A stretch of 62,000 bases of DNA from Gnetum montanum (Eukaryota; Streptophyta; Gnetopsida; Gnetales; Gnetaceae). Under the pieces are notes generated by a model that did no database searches, was not told the origin of the DNA, and saw only the letters and a program-made list of their open reading frames with translations. The stretch lies in NCBI GenBank assembly GCA_015680685.1, contig MNCI01026491.1, positions 14,682 through 76,681 of the forward strand, given 5' to 3'. Made by a program: the position numbers and the translations under genes. Shown here one piece after another: positions 12,460 through 23,949 of the stretch; within the stretch, counting starts at the first letter, position 1, and each line of letters begins with the position of its first letter.

Positions 12460-13171
12460 TATGAGAATGTTTGATGCTATCTCTTATGAATCTTTTGATG
12501 AAACCATGGAGTAGAGTTTACCTTTTGAGTTGGAACCTCTAAAGTGGGATGAAGAGCCTAATGATAATTCTTGAAAAGAGAAGGAACCATTTGATTTGGA
12601 AACTCCCATTTAAGATCTTGAACTTTTAAGTTTTCATGATGTTGGATAGTCACATGTTGAAGATCAAGTTATACCAAGGTTATATGGGAAAAGTCATGAA
12701 GAGGTAAGTAAGTATAATCTCTACCTTGTTGATGGTAGTAATGTTTCTCATGTTGAAGCTAGTATGAAGATTGCTATTCTGTCATTTAAACTTGAAAGTG
12801 GTTTGTTCAATTGTAATGATGTACATCATGATCATTATGGTGATTGTGCTAATGTTATGAATCATGTTATGTTTGATAAAAGTAATGTGTCTTTTGATGT
12901 CATTCTTTGTGAGAGAAAAGCTAATGATGGTAATGGATTTGATTTTGTATGGGATAATGATTGCTATGGTAATAGTCATGGTGGAAAGGTCATTGTTGAT
13001 GTTGGTGAAGGCATTAGTAATGATTCAATTTTCCAAAATTTGAAGATGCTTACTATTGATTATAGCGATGATAAATGTATGAAATGTGTTGATGGCTTTG
13101 ATTGTCTTAGCTATGACATGGGTGAGCAACATGAAGGTAATCTTAGTGGTTGTAATGATAATGAAAGCTAA
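12460..13171 (+). pseudogene. Acidic reading frame, unknown, retroelement-associated?
   Basis: One frame runs from about 12490 to the stop at 13169-13171 with four in-frame stops before 12764, then 135 open codons. The protein is rich in Asp, Asn, Gly and Ser (for example VDVGEGISNDSIFQN) and has scattered Cys. I see no catalytic motif. Similar acidic, stop-interrupted frames are common in decayed plant retrotransposons, but I cannot tie this one to a family. The base composition differs from the neighbouring LTR-like sequence. Confidence 0.35.
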
Positions 13172-13559
13172 GTTGTATACTTTCAAGCACAAAGAGGAAG
13201 AAGGTGAAGAAGAGGAAAAAGGAGGGAAGTTGGTTTGATGAGGCCTAACCCTTTTCAAATTTTCTTAATCTTCATTTATTGTAGGTCATGAAAGAAACAC
13301 ATGGAATTTGATGCTCTCAAGATGGAAGCATGGTGGAATCTTTGAAGGAAAAGAGTAGATCAAATTTTATTTCATGTAATTTTCCATTGTGATGTAAGCA
13401 CAAAATTATACTAAGGTATGTAGATGTCTCTATGTGTGTCATGCATACATTGTGTTATGTGTTTATGTATGTTGTGTAATAATGTTGGATGGTAGAGACA
13501 AATTGCTTTGAGTTGCAACCATTCCATGTGTGTGATGGATTGTGACCTATGTGAGGGAG

Positions 13560-14070
13560 CAATAGCTATCTCAAGTGTAAATGCCTCTTGTGTTGGAATC
13601 AAGAGCCTTTTTAAGGGGAAGGGTGCTGATGTGGATATCAACTAGACCAATGTTCCATCTCTCTAATGATGGAGGTCATTGCCTATATAAATGCACACAC
13701 CCCTTGTATTTATGGCACCTTTTGATCTTAGCCTTAACCAGATTCTTGTATTTTCTCCCTTCAAGAGTTAATATTTTTCCTCTAAGTGCTCATAACATGG
13801 ATTTATGAGATTGTACCAAATTCTATTCGAGTGCACATGCACCTAGACATATTTGCATAGATAGTAATAAAGTTGAGATTTCCTATATCCATTGTAGCAC
13901 TTAGACTAGTTTAATTCTAATTTTTAGCACTTTACTTTATATGTAATTTACATTCCTAATTCTTGAATAATTAATGTTATTATTAATAAGCACATGAGCA
14001 CAACCACTTCAAGCATAACATATTAATGCTTGGTAATCCTAGCAAGGATACACTTAGTAACCCAGCAATG
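13560..14070 (+). repeat. Possible 5' LTR of element C
   Basis: A TATATAA box at 13684-13690 lies about 400 bp before the gag relic of element C. The segment 14020-14060 resembles the family A LTR block around GCTTGGTAATCCTAG. No clear TG...CA ends or primer site could be fixed, so the borders are approximate. Confidence 0.35.
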
Positions 14071-15640
14071 TTAGTATAGGTTCAAGACAGGTACAAAAAG
14101 TGGGACCAAAACTCCTAGAAGAAATAAGAAGAACTCCAAAATTAGGAGTAATTCAAGAACTAAAACATCAATTAAATCCAAAAAAAGATGAATCAAGAAG
14201 TTACAAAGGAAGAACCAACCAACACCATTCTCCAACTCCTTTATCTTCTTTCTCACATTCATCCAAATATTCTAGCAAGAGAGAATAGAGACTAAGGAAT
14301 CATCATGAGGAAAGAAGAAGGGACCATGTGAGTCATGCACTAATGAAGGGGAAGATAACAATGGTGAAATGGTAAAATGAATAAGATATGAGGTTAGAGA
14401 GCATTATGAGCATTGTGGGGATAATTACTACAGTAGAGCTCACAAATCCAAAGGCTATGAAGAACTCCTATTGGCCACTCATAACATGATGAACATTAGG
14501 AAAGCTATGTACATTTCCACCAGGCATGTAAGGAATAGTTGCATCAAGCGATTTGACATGAATAATATTCTAAAGTTTGAAGGTAAATATAATGTAGATC
14601 CATAATACCATCTCCAATTCTTCCGCAATTCCTATGCCCTACAAAACATAAAAAATGATTGTCATAATTTGAAGTTGTTTCCTATAACACTCATAAAGGA
14701 AGCAAAGCACTGAAAATTATTCTTAGAATTGAAATCAATTCGAAAATGGAGTACCATGCTAGAACTCTTCAATGAAAAATATCAAACTCCTTCTAGAGTG
14801 TCATATTTGAGAAAATAAATCCAAGGATGGATACAAGGAACATACAAGTTCCTTGATATAGTAATGGGTAGGTACTACTCCTTATTACATAAGTGCCCAG
14901 GCTACATATTTTCCCAATGGAAGTAATGACAACATATCATTGATGGACTAAGGAACAAGAAAAAAGAAACCCTTTGACTATATGCACCAAGTAGATTATC
15001 CAAAATAACAACTCATTGAATCCAAAGACTCATAAATCAAATGGGAAAAGAGGAAGGAAAACTAGAAAAAGAGAATCAGCCAAAGAATACAATAGAGATC
15101 TAGAAATAAGAAAATGGGATGTAAGAATACATGAATTACAAGAAAAGAAAACATTAAAAGACATGATCTAGCAAAATAATTTTACCTATCCAGAAATCAA
15201 TTAATCATATTGCAAGAAAGGTAGAAAAAGTTTCAGATTCGATAGATGAAAAGTTTGCTAAAACACTAAAGATAGGTGAGGAAAGGACCAAACAAGCCTT
15301 AAACAAACATAAGGATAAGAAGAAGAAAAGAGACAACTGATGTGAAAACTATAAAAAGAAAGGGAAAGTTACTATGAAGGATGTAAGATGTGGCAATACG
15401 AACATCCTAACGAATGTTGTCATGTCATGGTCCACTTACAAGAGTCCAAGGCATACGTTCTTAATCCAAAGTTTGTTAGGAAATATATGCCTATACAATT
15501 ATCTAATCTGCAAGGTAATTTCTGACAACCCTACTAGCAATCATACTATCAAAGAAAGGCTTATCCTCAATTGCAAGAGTAACACCAGCAGTAGTAGCAA
15601 CAACCACAAGTATGGAAAATTCCACCATTAAGGCAAGCAA
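14071..15640 (+). pseudogene. Element C gag
   Basis: This is a decayed gag frame, the structural polyprotein of a Ty3/gypsy element. It matches the family A gag block by block: ILKFEGKYNVDP near 14570, ELFNEKYQT near 14765, HIIDGLRNKKKETL near 14935 and YAPSRL near 14980. A Lys-rich tail with CENYKKKG near 15340 may be a decayed zinc knuckle. Several stops interrupt it. The likeness to family A gag suggests that C and A share an ancestor. Confidence 0.7.
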
Positions 15641-16099
15641 CAATATCCATATAGGTAACTTGATGCCTATGGATACTATGTACAACACCCAATCTCTTTC
15701 AAAAACACTTCTATCTATACTTCTTCTTCTTACTATCCACCAAAGTACCATAGACCCACTAACTCATGCATGGATCCTAATTCTTACCTACCTCAACTAG
15801 CACTTAGTTCTTCATACAAAGCTCCCAATCCATTATTGATGGTACAACTATTAGTCATGTAAGGAGAACTTCCATCACAACCACACTAGAAAAGTGCTAC
15901 TAGGGTAGTCACCACATAAGAGGGCACCATGACAAATAAACCAAGATCCAGGAAACATCCCTTTTTTAGAGAAAGTCTAGAAAAGATTCAAAGAATAACA
16001 ACTTCATCTAATTTTGTTCACTCCACATAAATTCCTCATGGGAATACTAGGCTTTCAACATCAATGGATAAGAATTTAACTACTTTCATACTCACATAG

Positions 16100-16490
16100 A
16101 CTATTCATATTGAATCAAAGCATGAGCACATCCTAAGAACAAAGATATTCAAAAAGTATTTTAGGCTACCTTCAAAGCGTGGACATAAAATGTGTAAAGC
16201 TCTACTATATTCTAAATCAGTAGTTAATCTTATTTCTCAAGATATGTATAAGACATAAAATCTCCCTTCAATAAAGAAAAATAACATCAAATTAGAGCTA
16301 GCAGATCAATTGATTGTCATTCCACTTGAATAAGTGGAAAATGTAATCACTACAATAAGTGGTTGATCCTATCCTACTAATTTTGTAGTCATATTGGTTG
16401 ATAAGAATAAAGGGGAATTTCCTATAATCATGGAAAGAGCATGGCTTAGCACTGTGGATACTAAGCTAGGAATTAGATACTTGGAAATTT
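16100..16490 (+). pseudogene. Element C retropepsin-like protease
   Basis: This is the aspartic protease region that would process the Gag-Pol polyprotein. It is recognised by NLISQDMYKT, LELADQLIVIPLE and GEFPIIMERAWLST in the expected order. The catalytic D-S/T-G motif is destroyed: codons at 16208-16216 read Y-S-K. Stops follow, so it is inactive. Confidence 0.65.
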
Positions 16491-17099
16491 TCAAGGAGGA
16501 GAAAATAGAAATCATTCAAAGATGTAGAGTTCTATGTATTGCATATAGTGATAGAAAGTGCAATTATGTGTAGAAAATCTAGATGACAAAACACATTATC
16601 ATCATAGCATGCAATAGATGTGTTGAAGACGTGTGTACAATAATGTCTATATGCAATAGCCACTAGACAAGAAGACATCCAATGACTTATCAATGAAGAA
16701 GAATCAAAATCAAATATATGCATGGAACCAATGAACAAAATAATAAGGGTGTATATTAAAGAAACTAATAAAATAGAAGAGATATGAAGATAAATTCCTT
16801 ACACTAGGTCATAATAGAAGGAAGTTATTGAATGGGGATAGTTAGGGATACCATAAAGATAAGAACTAGAACAAATAGAACTAAAGGCCCTACTGGATGC
16901 ACTTAAATATACCTTTGTTAACAGTCACAAATTAGTAATCATAAATGTCATTTTTTATAACAAAAAAAAATAAAATTATTAGAAGTGATGAATAAGTGAC
17001 TAACTGCATTTGCATCATCTTATGATGAGATCACTGATATTGATTCACACATTTGTTAACATCAAATCTACATAGATTCAGCTATAAAACCATGCCATT

Positions 17100-18380
17100 A
17101 ACCTCAATAGATATTGAACTTTAAACTTGAAAAAGTATTAAGTAAGAATTGAAAAAGCTGTTGAAAGCAAGATTCATCTATCTAACTGTAGATAGTAAAT
17201 GGGTTAGTTCATTAGCCATTGTTCTAAAGAAGGATGACAAGTGGAAGGTCTATACTAATTTTTGATTGTTGAACATGTCAACATTCAAAGCTCATTTTTC
17301 TTTATCATTTGTTGACCAATTCTAGGATGCTATAGTTGAACATTAGTACTATAGTTTCCTAGATGTGTATAGTGGATATAATCAAATCTTTATTGCACTA
17401 GAAGATTAGGAGAAAATAATGTTGACTAGTGTGTGGGGAATGTTTGCATATGGAAAAATGTTCTTTGGCCTATGTAATGCTCCCACCAACTTCCATAGAT
17501 TGGTTCTTAGCATCTTCCAAAACAAATTAACAATGAAGTTGAAGTATTCATGGATGATTTTTCTTCATATGGACTTGACTTCAAATAGGCTTTGGATTGC
17601 TTAGAGAATATTATTAAAAAGATGTGTTGAAATTAATTTAAAGTTCAATTGGCAAAAGAGCCATTTAATGAATTAAGACAACATAGTTCTAAGACATAAG
17701 GTATCTTATAAAGGAATCAAGGTAGATCTAGATAATATTACAGTCATTAATAACTTCACTCAAAGGCCACAAATAGTTAAAGATACTAGATAATTCCTTA
17801 ACCATACAAGATAGTATAGGAGATTTATTAAAGAAATTTCAAAGATTGCAAAACTACTTGTTGAACTAAAGAAGAAAGATGCATCATTTTAGTGGTTAAA
17901 AGAATGTAATAAAGCATTTGAGAACCTAAAATAAATACTAATTGAGACACCAATCCTTTGAGCTTTAAATTGATCTAAGCCTTTTCACATTATGACAATT
18001 ACTTCAAACTATGCATTAGGATTAGTGTTGTCTAAACTTGGTGATAAAAAATGATCATATAACATACACTACATCAATCAAAGCATCATTGGGGCATAAC
18101 TTAATTATACCACCATTGAAAAGGAGCTTATTGTTGTGGTATACATTCTTGAAAATTTTAGACATTATGTGCTTGGATATCCCATCTATGTTCATGTTTA
18201 CCATAGTTCCGTTAGGTTTCTAATGAATAAACTAGTGGTAAGTCCAAGATTGATGAGATGGCTCATCATCTTACAAAAGTTTGACATCATAATCATTGAT
18301 AGGAAAGGAATTGAAAATGCTGTAGCTGATCACCTATTAAGATTAAGATGTGAACCTCAAAAAATAAAAAACCACTATTA
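17100..18380 (+). pseudogene. Element C reverse transcriptase and RNase H
   Basis: Ty3/gypsy reverse transcriptase is recognised by SFLDVYSGYNQI, TSVWGMFAYGKMFFGLCNAP and the catalytic FMDD at 17547-17558, reached by a frame change just before it. An RNase H region follows, with NYTTIEKELIVVVYILENFR and an ENAVADHLLRL end near 18330. I see only this one RNase H before the integrase, unlike element X. Multiple stops and at least one frameshift make it non-functional. Confidence 0.85.
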
Positions 18381-18419
18381 GACTAATTTCTTGATGAAAA
18401 ATTATTTACAAAGACAACA

Positions 18420-19675
18420 ATGTTTGTAGATTCAATAATAAATTCATGGATAATGAATTTCTTAACGTATCTAAGCACAAAAAAACTTCCTACTAAATGG
18501 GATAATAAACACAAAGAACAATTTCTTCACAAAGTAAAAAGATACATGGAAATTAATGAAGATATTTACAAGATATGTGCTAATGGGTTAATAAGATGGT
18601 GTGTTCTAGAAGAAAATACACAAAGATTTCTACAAGATGTGCATGAAGGACCATGTGGTGCTCAGTATACAAGATGATGCAAAACATTGAAATTAATGAT
18701 GGCAAGCTACTTTTGGGCTACCATATTCAAGGATGCATATCGATTTACATAATCATATGAGAGATGCCAGAGAGATGGAGGACTAACTGCCAAAAATAAA
18801 GGACCACAACAATGGATACAACCATTGAAAGCCTTTGAAATTTGGGGAATTAACTTTATGGAACACATCACACCGATGTCAAATGGAAATTCTTATAGTA
18901 TAGTGATTGTGGATTACTGCACTAAGTAGGTAGAAGTACTTGCAGTTAAGGATTGCATAGCAACAACTATTGCAAAGTCCTTTTAACAATATTTGTTAAA
19001 TAGATTTGAAGTACCACACATGTTTATATCAAATAATGGGACTCATTTCACTAGAGCTACATTCAAGAAGCAAATGCAAAAACTTGGGATCAACCATAAA
19101 TTAAGTACTCCCTATGACCCCCAAGAAAATGGTCAAGCCAAGGTAACTAATAGAGAAATTACATGAATATTAACTAAAGATATTAGTTGATATAGAAATG
19201 ACTAGAGTACTAAACATAATGATGCTCTATGGGCATATTGATCAACCTAGAAACTTCATATAGGGTATTCACCATATGAGTTAGTTTATGGCAAATTACC
19301 TATTCTACCAGTCCAAGCATAATTAAATAGCCTTACCACCACTATCACACTTAACCTAGACCTATACTTAGCTCAAAAATAATAATTAATGAATCTTAAT
19401 CTCTTAGATGAAAATCAATTAATAGCTCAAATTAGTAACAAAATCCAAAACAAGTATTCCAAATATAGACATGATGTCAAAATTAGATAAGTATCCATCA
19501 AGCCTAGAGATAAAGTTCTTTATTATAACCCAAACCATGTTCCACAAAAGTCTATGTTTCAAACCCTATGGGAAGGGCCTTATATCATCAACACTATATA
19601 TAAATTAGATGTCATGTAAATTTATCATCCAATGGACTTACAGAAACTTATCCTTGTAAATATCTAATAGGTAAA
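18420..19675 (+). pseudogene. Element C integrase, catalytic triad lost
   Basis: This is a nearly full-length integrase frame. It has an N-terminal zinc-binding region (VHEGPCG at about 18645, where the second His of the HHCC motif reads Q; C..C near 18755-18770), a core domain and a C-terminal region (SIKPRDKVLYYNP near 19500). The three DDE positions read Asn (AAC 18852-18854), Asn (AAT 19032-19034) and Lys (AAG 19140-19142). The last two are 36 codons apart, as expected for D-35-E. All three look like G-to-A changes. Several stops are also present. Confidence 0.85.
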
Positions 19676-20410
19676 ATAATTTTATGACTTTCCTTACTCC
19701 TCTAAAGACTCTACCTTGCTCACTAGATTATTAATTACCCCTTCAATCTTCCAAGTTTCTACTTTTGATGATATTTGTGTAGGCATCAATTTTACACTTA
19801 GGCACCAAAACTTTCTTTTACATTCTTTTTATAATTTTTTTATATCTTTTTCACATTTCTTGCTAATTTTTATATTCTTTGATATCTTTCATAGTCATTT
19901 ATATTTTTTATATTTCTTATCATCTTTCATTCTTTAATATCTTTCAAATTGCTTATAAGTTTTTGTATTCTTACCTATATTTCATTCTTCTATAATTTCT
20001 ACTATTTTTGATGTACATACTTTTGTTAATTTTTCTAATAAAGTGTAAAGGAATAAATGATATGTAGCCAAAATAATGAGATTTTTACCATATATTATCA
20101 AATCATTAAAGGACTGATCGTATATGTAGTGAGACCACATCATCCATCCACTCATTTCCAATAAATAAGAGGCTCTTACCATGGACTTAATTACATTGCT
20201 TTCATAATAAAACTAAAAAAAACTTATGGTCATTATGCCTAGATGAAAAGTAAAGAAGCAAATGGGAATGAAAAGGTTGTGACATTAAGGAGATTTATGG
20301 ATTCTCCAAAGCTACTACTATAAGTCTTATCCTAGTGTTAAGTTGTATTATTTACTTAAGTTTTAAAGAAAAATAGAAGTATATTCTAAATAGGTACTAC
20401 CTTATCATGT
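19676..20410. other. Element C 3' non-coding region
   Basis: AT-rich, T-tract-rich sequence follows the integrase. No reading frame with family resemblance was seen. Confidence 0.5.
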
Positions 20411-20735
20411 CACTAGAAAGATATGTTACCCATGCTTGAAGATAGTCCTTAGGTAAGGTTAACATAGTAGTAATCTAACAAATTCACATAATAAAAATTT
20501 TTAAGGGTTTCACTAGAAAGAAATGTTACCCATGCTTGAAGGTAGTCCTTGGTAAGGTTGACATAGTAATAATCGAATAAATTCACACAATAAAAATTTT
20601 TGAGGGTTCCATTGGAAAGACATGTTACTCATACTTGAATGTAGGTAGGTGACTTTTCAAAAATTTCAAGGTTTCTTAGACTCACATTGGTTATAGGCCT
20701 AGAAAAACATGTTACCCATGCTTGAAGGCCCTCCT
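20411..20735 (+). repeat. Four-copy, roughly 100-bp tandem repeat in element C
   Basis: Copies start at about 20411, 20511, 20610 and 20699 and share GTTACCCATGCTTGAAG or close variants. The first two intervals are 100 and 99 bp and the last is shorter. A single copy of the same motif lies on the minus strand of the family A element near 40685-40735, between gag and ORF2. Confidence 0.8.
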
Positions 20736-22130
20736 TTGTCTAATGGCCAAGTCTCCTTTAAAATAAATTGTATTGTTAATAAATTCCTTATTTGGACTCC
20801 ATTACTAAGTGTTAATATTCTTGTAGTTGTGATAGTCTTATGGTTGTTATTTTTGAGATGATACAATGTGATATCATTGGTAAGTGCTATGAACTTGGTT
20901 TGGATCTTGGATAGAAAGACCAATAATCATCTTAACCATTCATTACACAAAATTCATTATGCCTATGGTAAGAGACCTCATGTCCCATTTTCTGCAATCC
21001 TTGCTACTACCATTTCATCTCACTATTACATAAAATCATAATTCAATGGTTTTGTATAATATAGTGTTATTTTCTTATTGAGGCAACACTAACATGTATG
21101 TTTTTGAAAGACGTGTTTTACATTTAAGTCCTTGAGTGCCTACAGACACTTATAGGTATGGTTATACAAGGGTACTAATGGCAGGAGCCTGCTTTAGGGA
21201 GGATCCACTTGTATTACTCTTGTGCTTCATACTCGATGACCAATTTCACAACATCTTATGCCTTCAAAACACTTATACAATCATTGTTATTTTCCTACAT
21301 TCTCATCTTCATTCATATGTTTAACAATTTTTACCACCCATTTCCTAATAAGCTTAATCAATCTATTTTGCCTAAATGTCTTCATTCACAAAGACTTCAA
21401 TGATAAATTCTCACATTCTAAGAATTACCCATGATTAAGAACCCTTTGGGCCATCTCTATACCTTCTAGACTATCCATTTTATCCAATTTTTCCATAAAA
21501 AATCACACATAATTTTGAAAATTTCAATGGTGATATCGTAGATATGATGTATACAGTGTATCCCTCATAAAAATATATATATACATGTGAGGTGTTAGGA
21601 AATTTCTTCATTCTTTCATTTCACACATAGAGAGTTCATGTTGTTTTTCTAACCTTCAAACATTAGAGAGCAATATCTTCCTCATCGTAAATTCGATTTG
21701 AATCATTATTATTCCTATTTGCTCACAAAGTGACCAACTTAGTTGTGGGGAAACATACTATATGTGATTTATGTGTGAAATTGAATCCAATTATTTTCAC
21801 TCCTAGAAGAATAAAGTAAGGGTGAGAACAATAAGAAATGATTACATTTTAACCTAATAAAGGCTAATAAATCAAATGTTTCTTCTCAAATAACTATTTA
21901 ACCACATTTTAGATAAGAAATTAATGATTGTGATAGGCCATCAAGGATAAATTTGTTTTTAAACATTAGAAATTTCTTCAATTAAGGAAAATGTTGTAAA
22001 CCTTAGCTATGAGGCCCCTAAGTTTTATATGCTACTATGGGACCCCTAAGTTTTAAATGCTTGCATTTCCTAGTTGCCCACCCTCATTCTCCTACATGAG
22101 AATGTAGGTGTTTAACATGTTGACTTGTTG
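20736..22130. other. Spacer, likely retroelement remains
   Basis: The 3' LTR of element C should lie here, but no terminus could be fixed. No convincing gene was seen. Repeated phrases such as GGCCCCTAAGTTTTA appear from about 22010 onward. Confidence 0.4.
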
Positions 22131-22200
22131 TTGACACCTCAACTTGCTATTATTATGTATATAAAATCTACTTAAGAGTGAGGAGCCTTTTCCTTTTGGG
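22131..22200 (+). repeat. 70-bp direct repeat, copy 1
   Basis: Starts TTGACACCTCAACTTGCTAT and recurs at 22974-23044, 843 bp away, with few differences. Confidence 0.8.
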
Positions 22201-22973
22201 GTATGAAAAAGCAACATTTTATAATCATATATTATAAATGAAAATTCTCTGGTGCAAATAAGTCATCCCAAACAATGAACTATGGGCCCCCCAAGTTTAA
22301 TGTTCTATGGATTCCTCTAGGATGTGAAAAAGTATAATTTTATCATCATCTATATTAAAAGAAAAATTCTTGGGTGTGACAATTCTTCGGTGTGAAACTT
22401 CTAGATAGTGAAAATCCTAGATAGTGAAAACCTCTCATATGGCACACTCATGGTGTGGTAAGATGATTAAACCCTTTGATCAAGGACCAATGAGCTAATG
22501 TTTGATCAATGACATAACTCTCTTTGCATTACCTAGAATCATGAAATCCTCACTCTCTAATCAACAAGTTTCCCCTTCCTTTGGAGCTTATTGTTAAGAG
22601 GCTCAACTATTAGAATTTTTGGGGAGTATGTAGTGGTCTACTATACCTATTAGGAGGTTTTTGTGGAATTGAAAATGTCTACCATGTTCAGCAAGCATGA
22701 TTAACATGTCTAATGTTCCTAGTCAGTAGGATTTATAGCCTAAAGAGTAGCATCAAAGTGAGGAACATGGGGCCCTCAAGTTAAAAGTGAGGGGCCTAGG
22801 ACCCCCAAGTAAAATGTATGGGGTCTCTGTCAGGCTATATTTATAGCTTAAAGAGTGATATGAAATTGCGAGGCCAATTTTTGACATAAGAAAAATCCCA
22901 TAAATGTTAATCGTATCCATTTGGTAGGATTTATAGCTTGAAGAGTGACATGAAAGTGAGGGGCCTTTTGCTA
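22201..22973. repeat. Spacer with short dispersed repeats
   Basis: No gene was seen. A unit around GGATTTATAGC followed by AAAGAGTGACATGAAAGTGAG occurs about three times (near 22728, 22848 and 22927), mixed with phrases like GGCCCCCCAAGTTTA. Confidence 0.6.
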
Positions 22974-23044
22974 TTGACACCCTAACTTGCTATTATTATG
23001 TATATAATATCTACTTAAGAGTGAGAAGCCTTTTTTCTTTTGGG
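22974..23044 (+). repeat. 70-bp direct repeat, copy 2
   Basis: Copy of 22131-22200. The family B LTR starts at the next base, so a B element inserted at or near the edge of this repeat. Confidence 0.8.
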
Positions 23045-23715
23045 TGAAACACCACCAAATTTGGACTACAATGTCTTGACTACAAATTTGCCTAAGTGTT
23101 ATCATGAGGCCATTTTCTACAAACTTTTCTAAGTGCTAGGACTACACTTTCCACTTCCCTAGAGCGTAGCCAACTCAATGGAGAGCATAGTCAGCTCAAA
23201 ATTTGATTTTTTTTGCAATTTTTTCCAAGTTTCATTGTAAAGCAAGAAGCTGCAAATTTTTCTAAGTGCTAAGACTATGCTCTCCACTGCCCCAGAGCAT
23301 AGTTAGCTCAGTAGAGAGCGTAGTCAACACAAAGGCTAGTTTTGTGAATTTTTCTAAGTGTTAAGCCAATTGCTGCAAAATTTTTCTAAGTGTTGAGACT
23401 ATGCTTTCCACTACTCCATCATAGTAAGCATGAAGGCCTAAGTTTTGCAAAGTGTTGAGACTATGCTCTCCATTAGCTTGGAGTGTAGTTAAGCATAGTC
23501 AATTGGAAGCTAGTGTTGGCAAGTTTTGACAAGTGCTAAGACTATGTTCACCCCTAGTTGGGAGCGTAATTAGCTCTTAGCATAGAGAACATAGTCTCTA
23601 GAGTTATCCATTTTTTTGTAGTCTCTTGAGTTAGCCATTTTCGTAGTTAGCAATAGTTAGCCATTTTTTGCAACTAGCAAAGTTAGCCATTTTTCGTAAT
23701 TAGAAACCTCTACAA
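23045..23715 (+). repeat. Family B LTR (B1), internally deleted
   Basis: Starts TGAAACACCACC, the shared start of four LTR copies in this window (23045 and 55061 on +, 32698 and 49352 on -). It holds the palindrome-rich first module, with GACTATGCTC and its inverse repeated, and the TTAGCCATTTTT-rich tail. The TATA-containing middle module present in the LTR at 55061 is missing, so this copy is about a third of full length. Confidence 0.7.
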
Positions 23716-23949
23716 TTCCCTCTTGCAAATTAATCCACACACATGAGTTTCGAGTAGCCTTCAACATTAATCCTAAGCACACTAGTTGTCTTATCCACCC
23801 AAAAAGAAAACAAGATTGACCACCCTGGCAATCCTGCTATGGTAGAGCTAAGGCAATCCCTTGGGTTGCATGGCCAAAACCCAGAGTATACCGTGCTAAA
23901 TAATGAATAATATAACTTCATATGCACAAAGATCTAAGCAGGCCTATTC

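Noticed and set aside
20411-20735. Possible CRISPR-like array
   Set aside because: The copies form a diverging tandem repeat of about 100 bp without unique spacers, in a eukaryotic retroelement.
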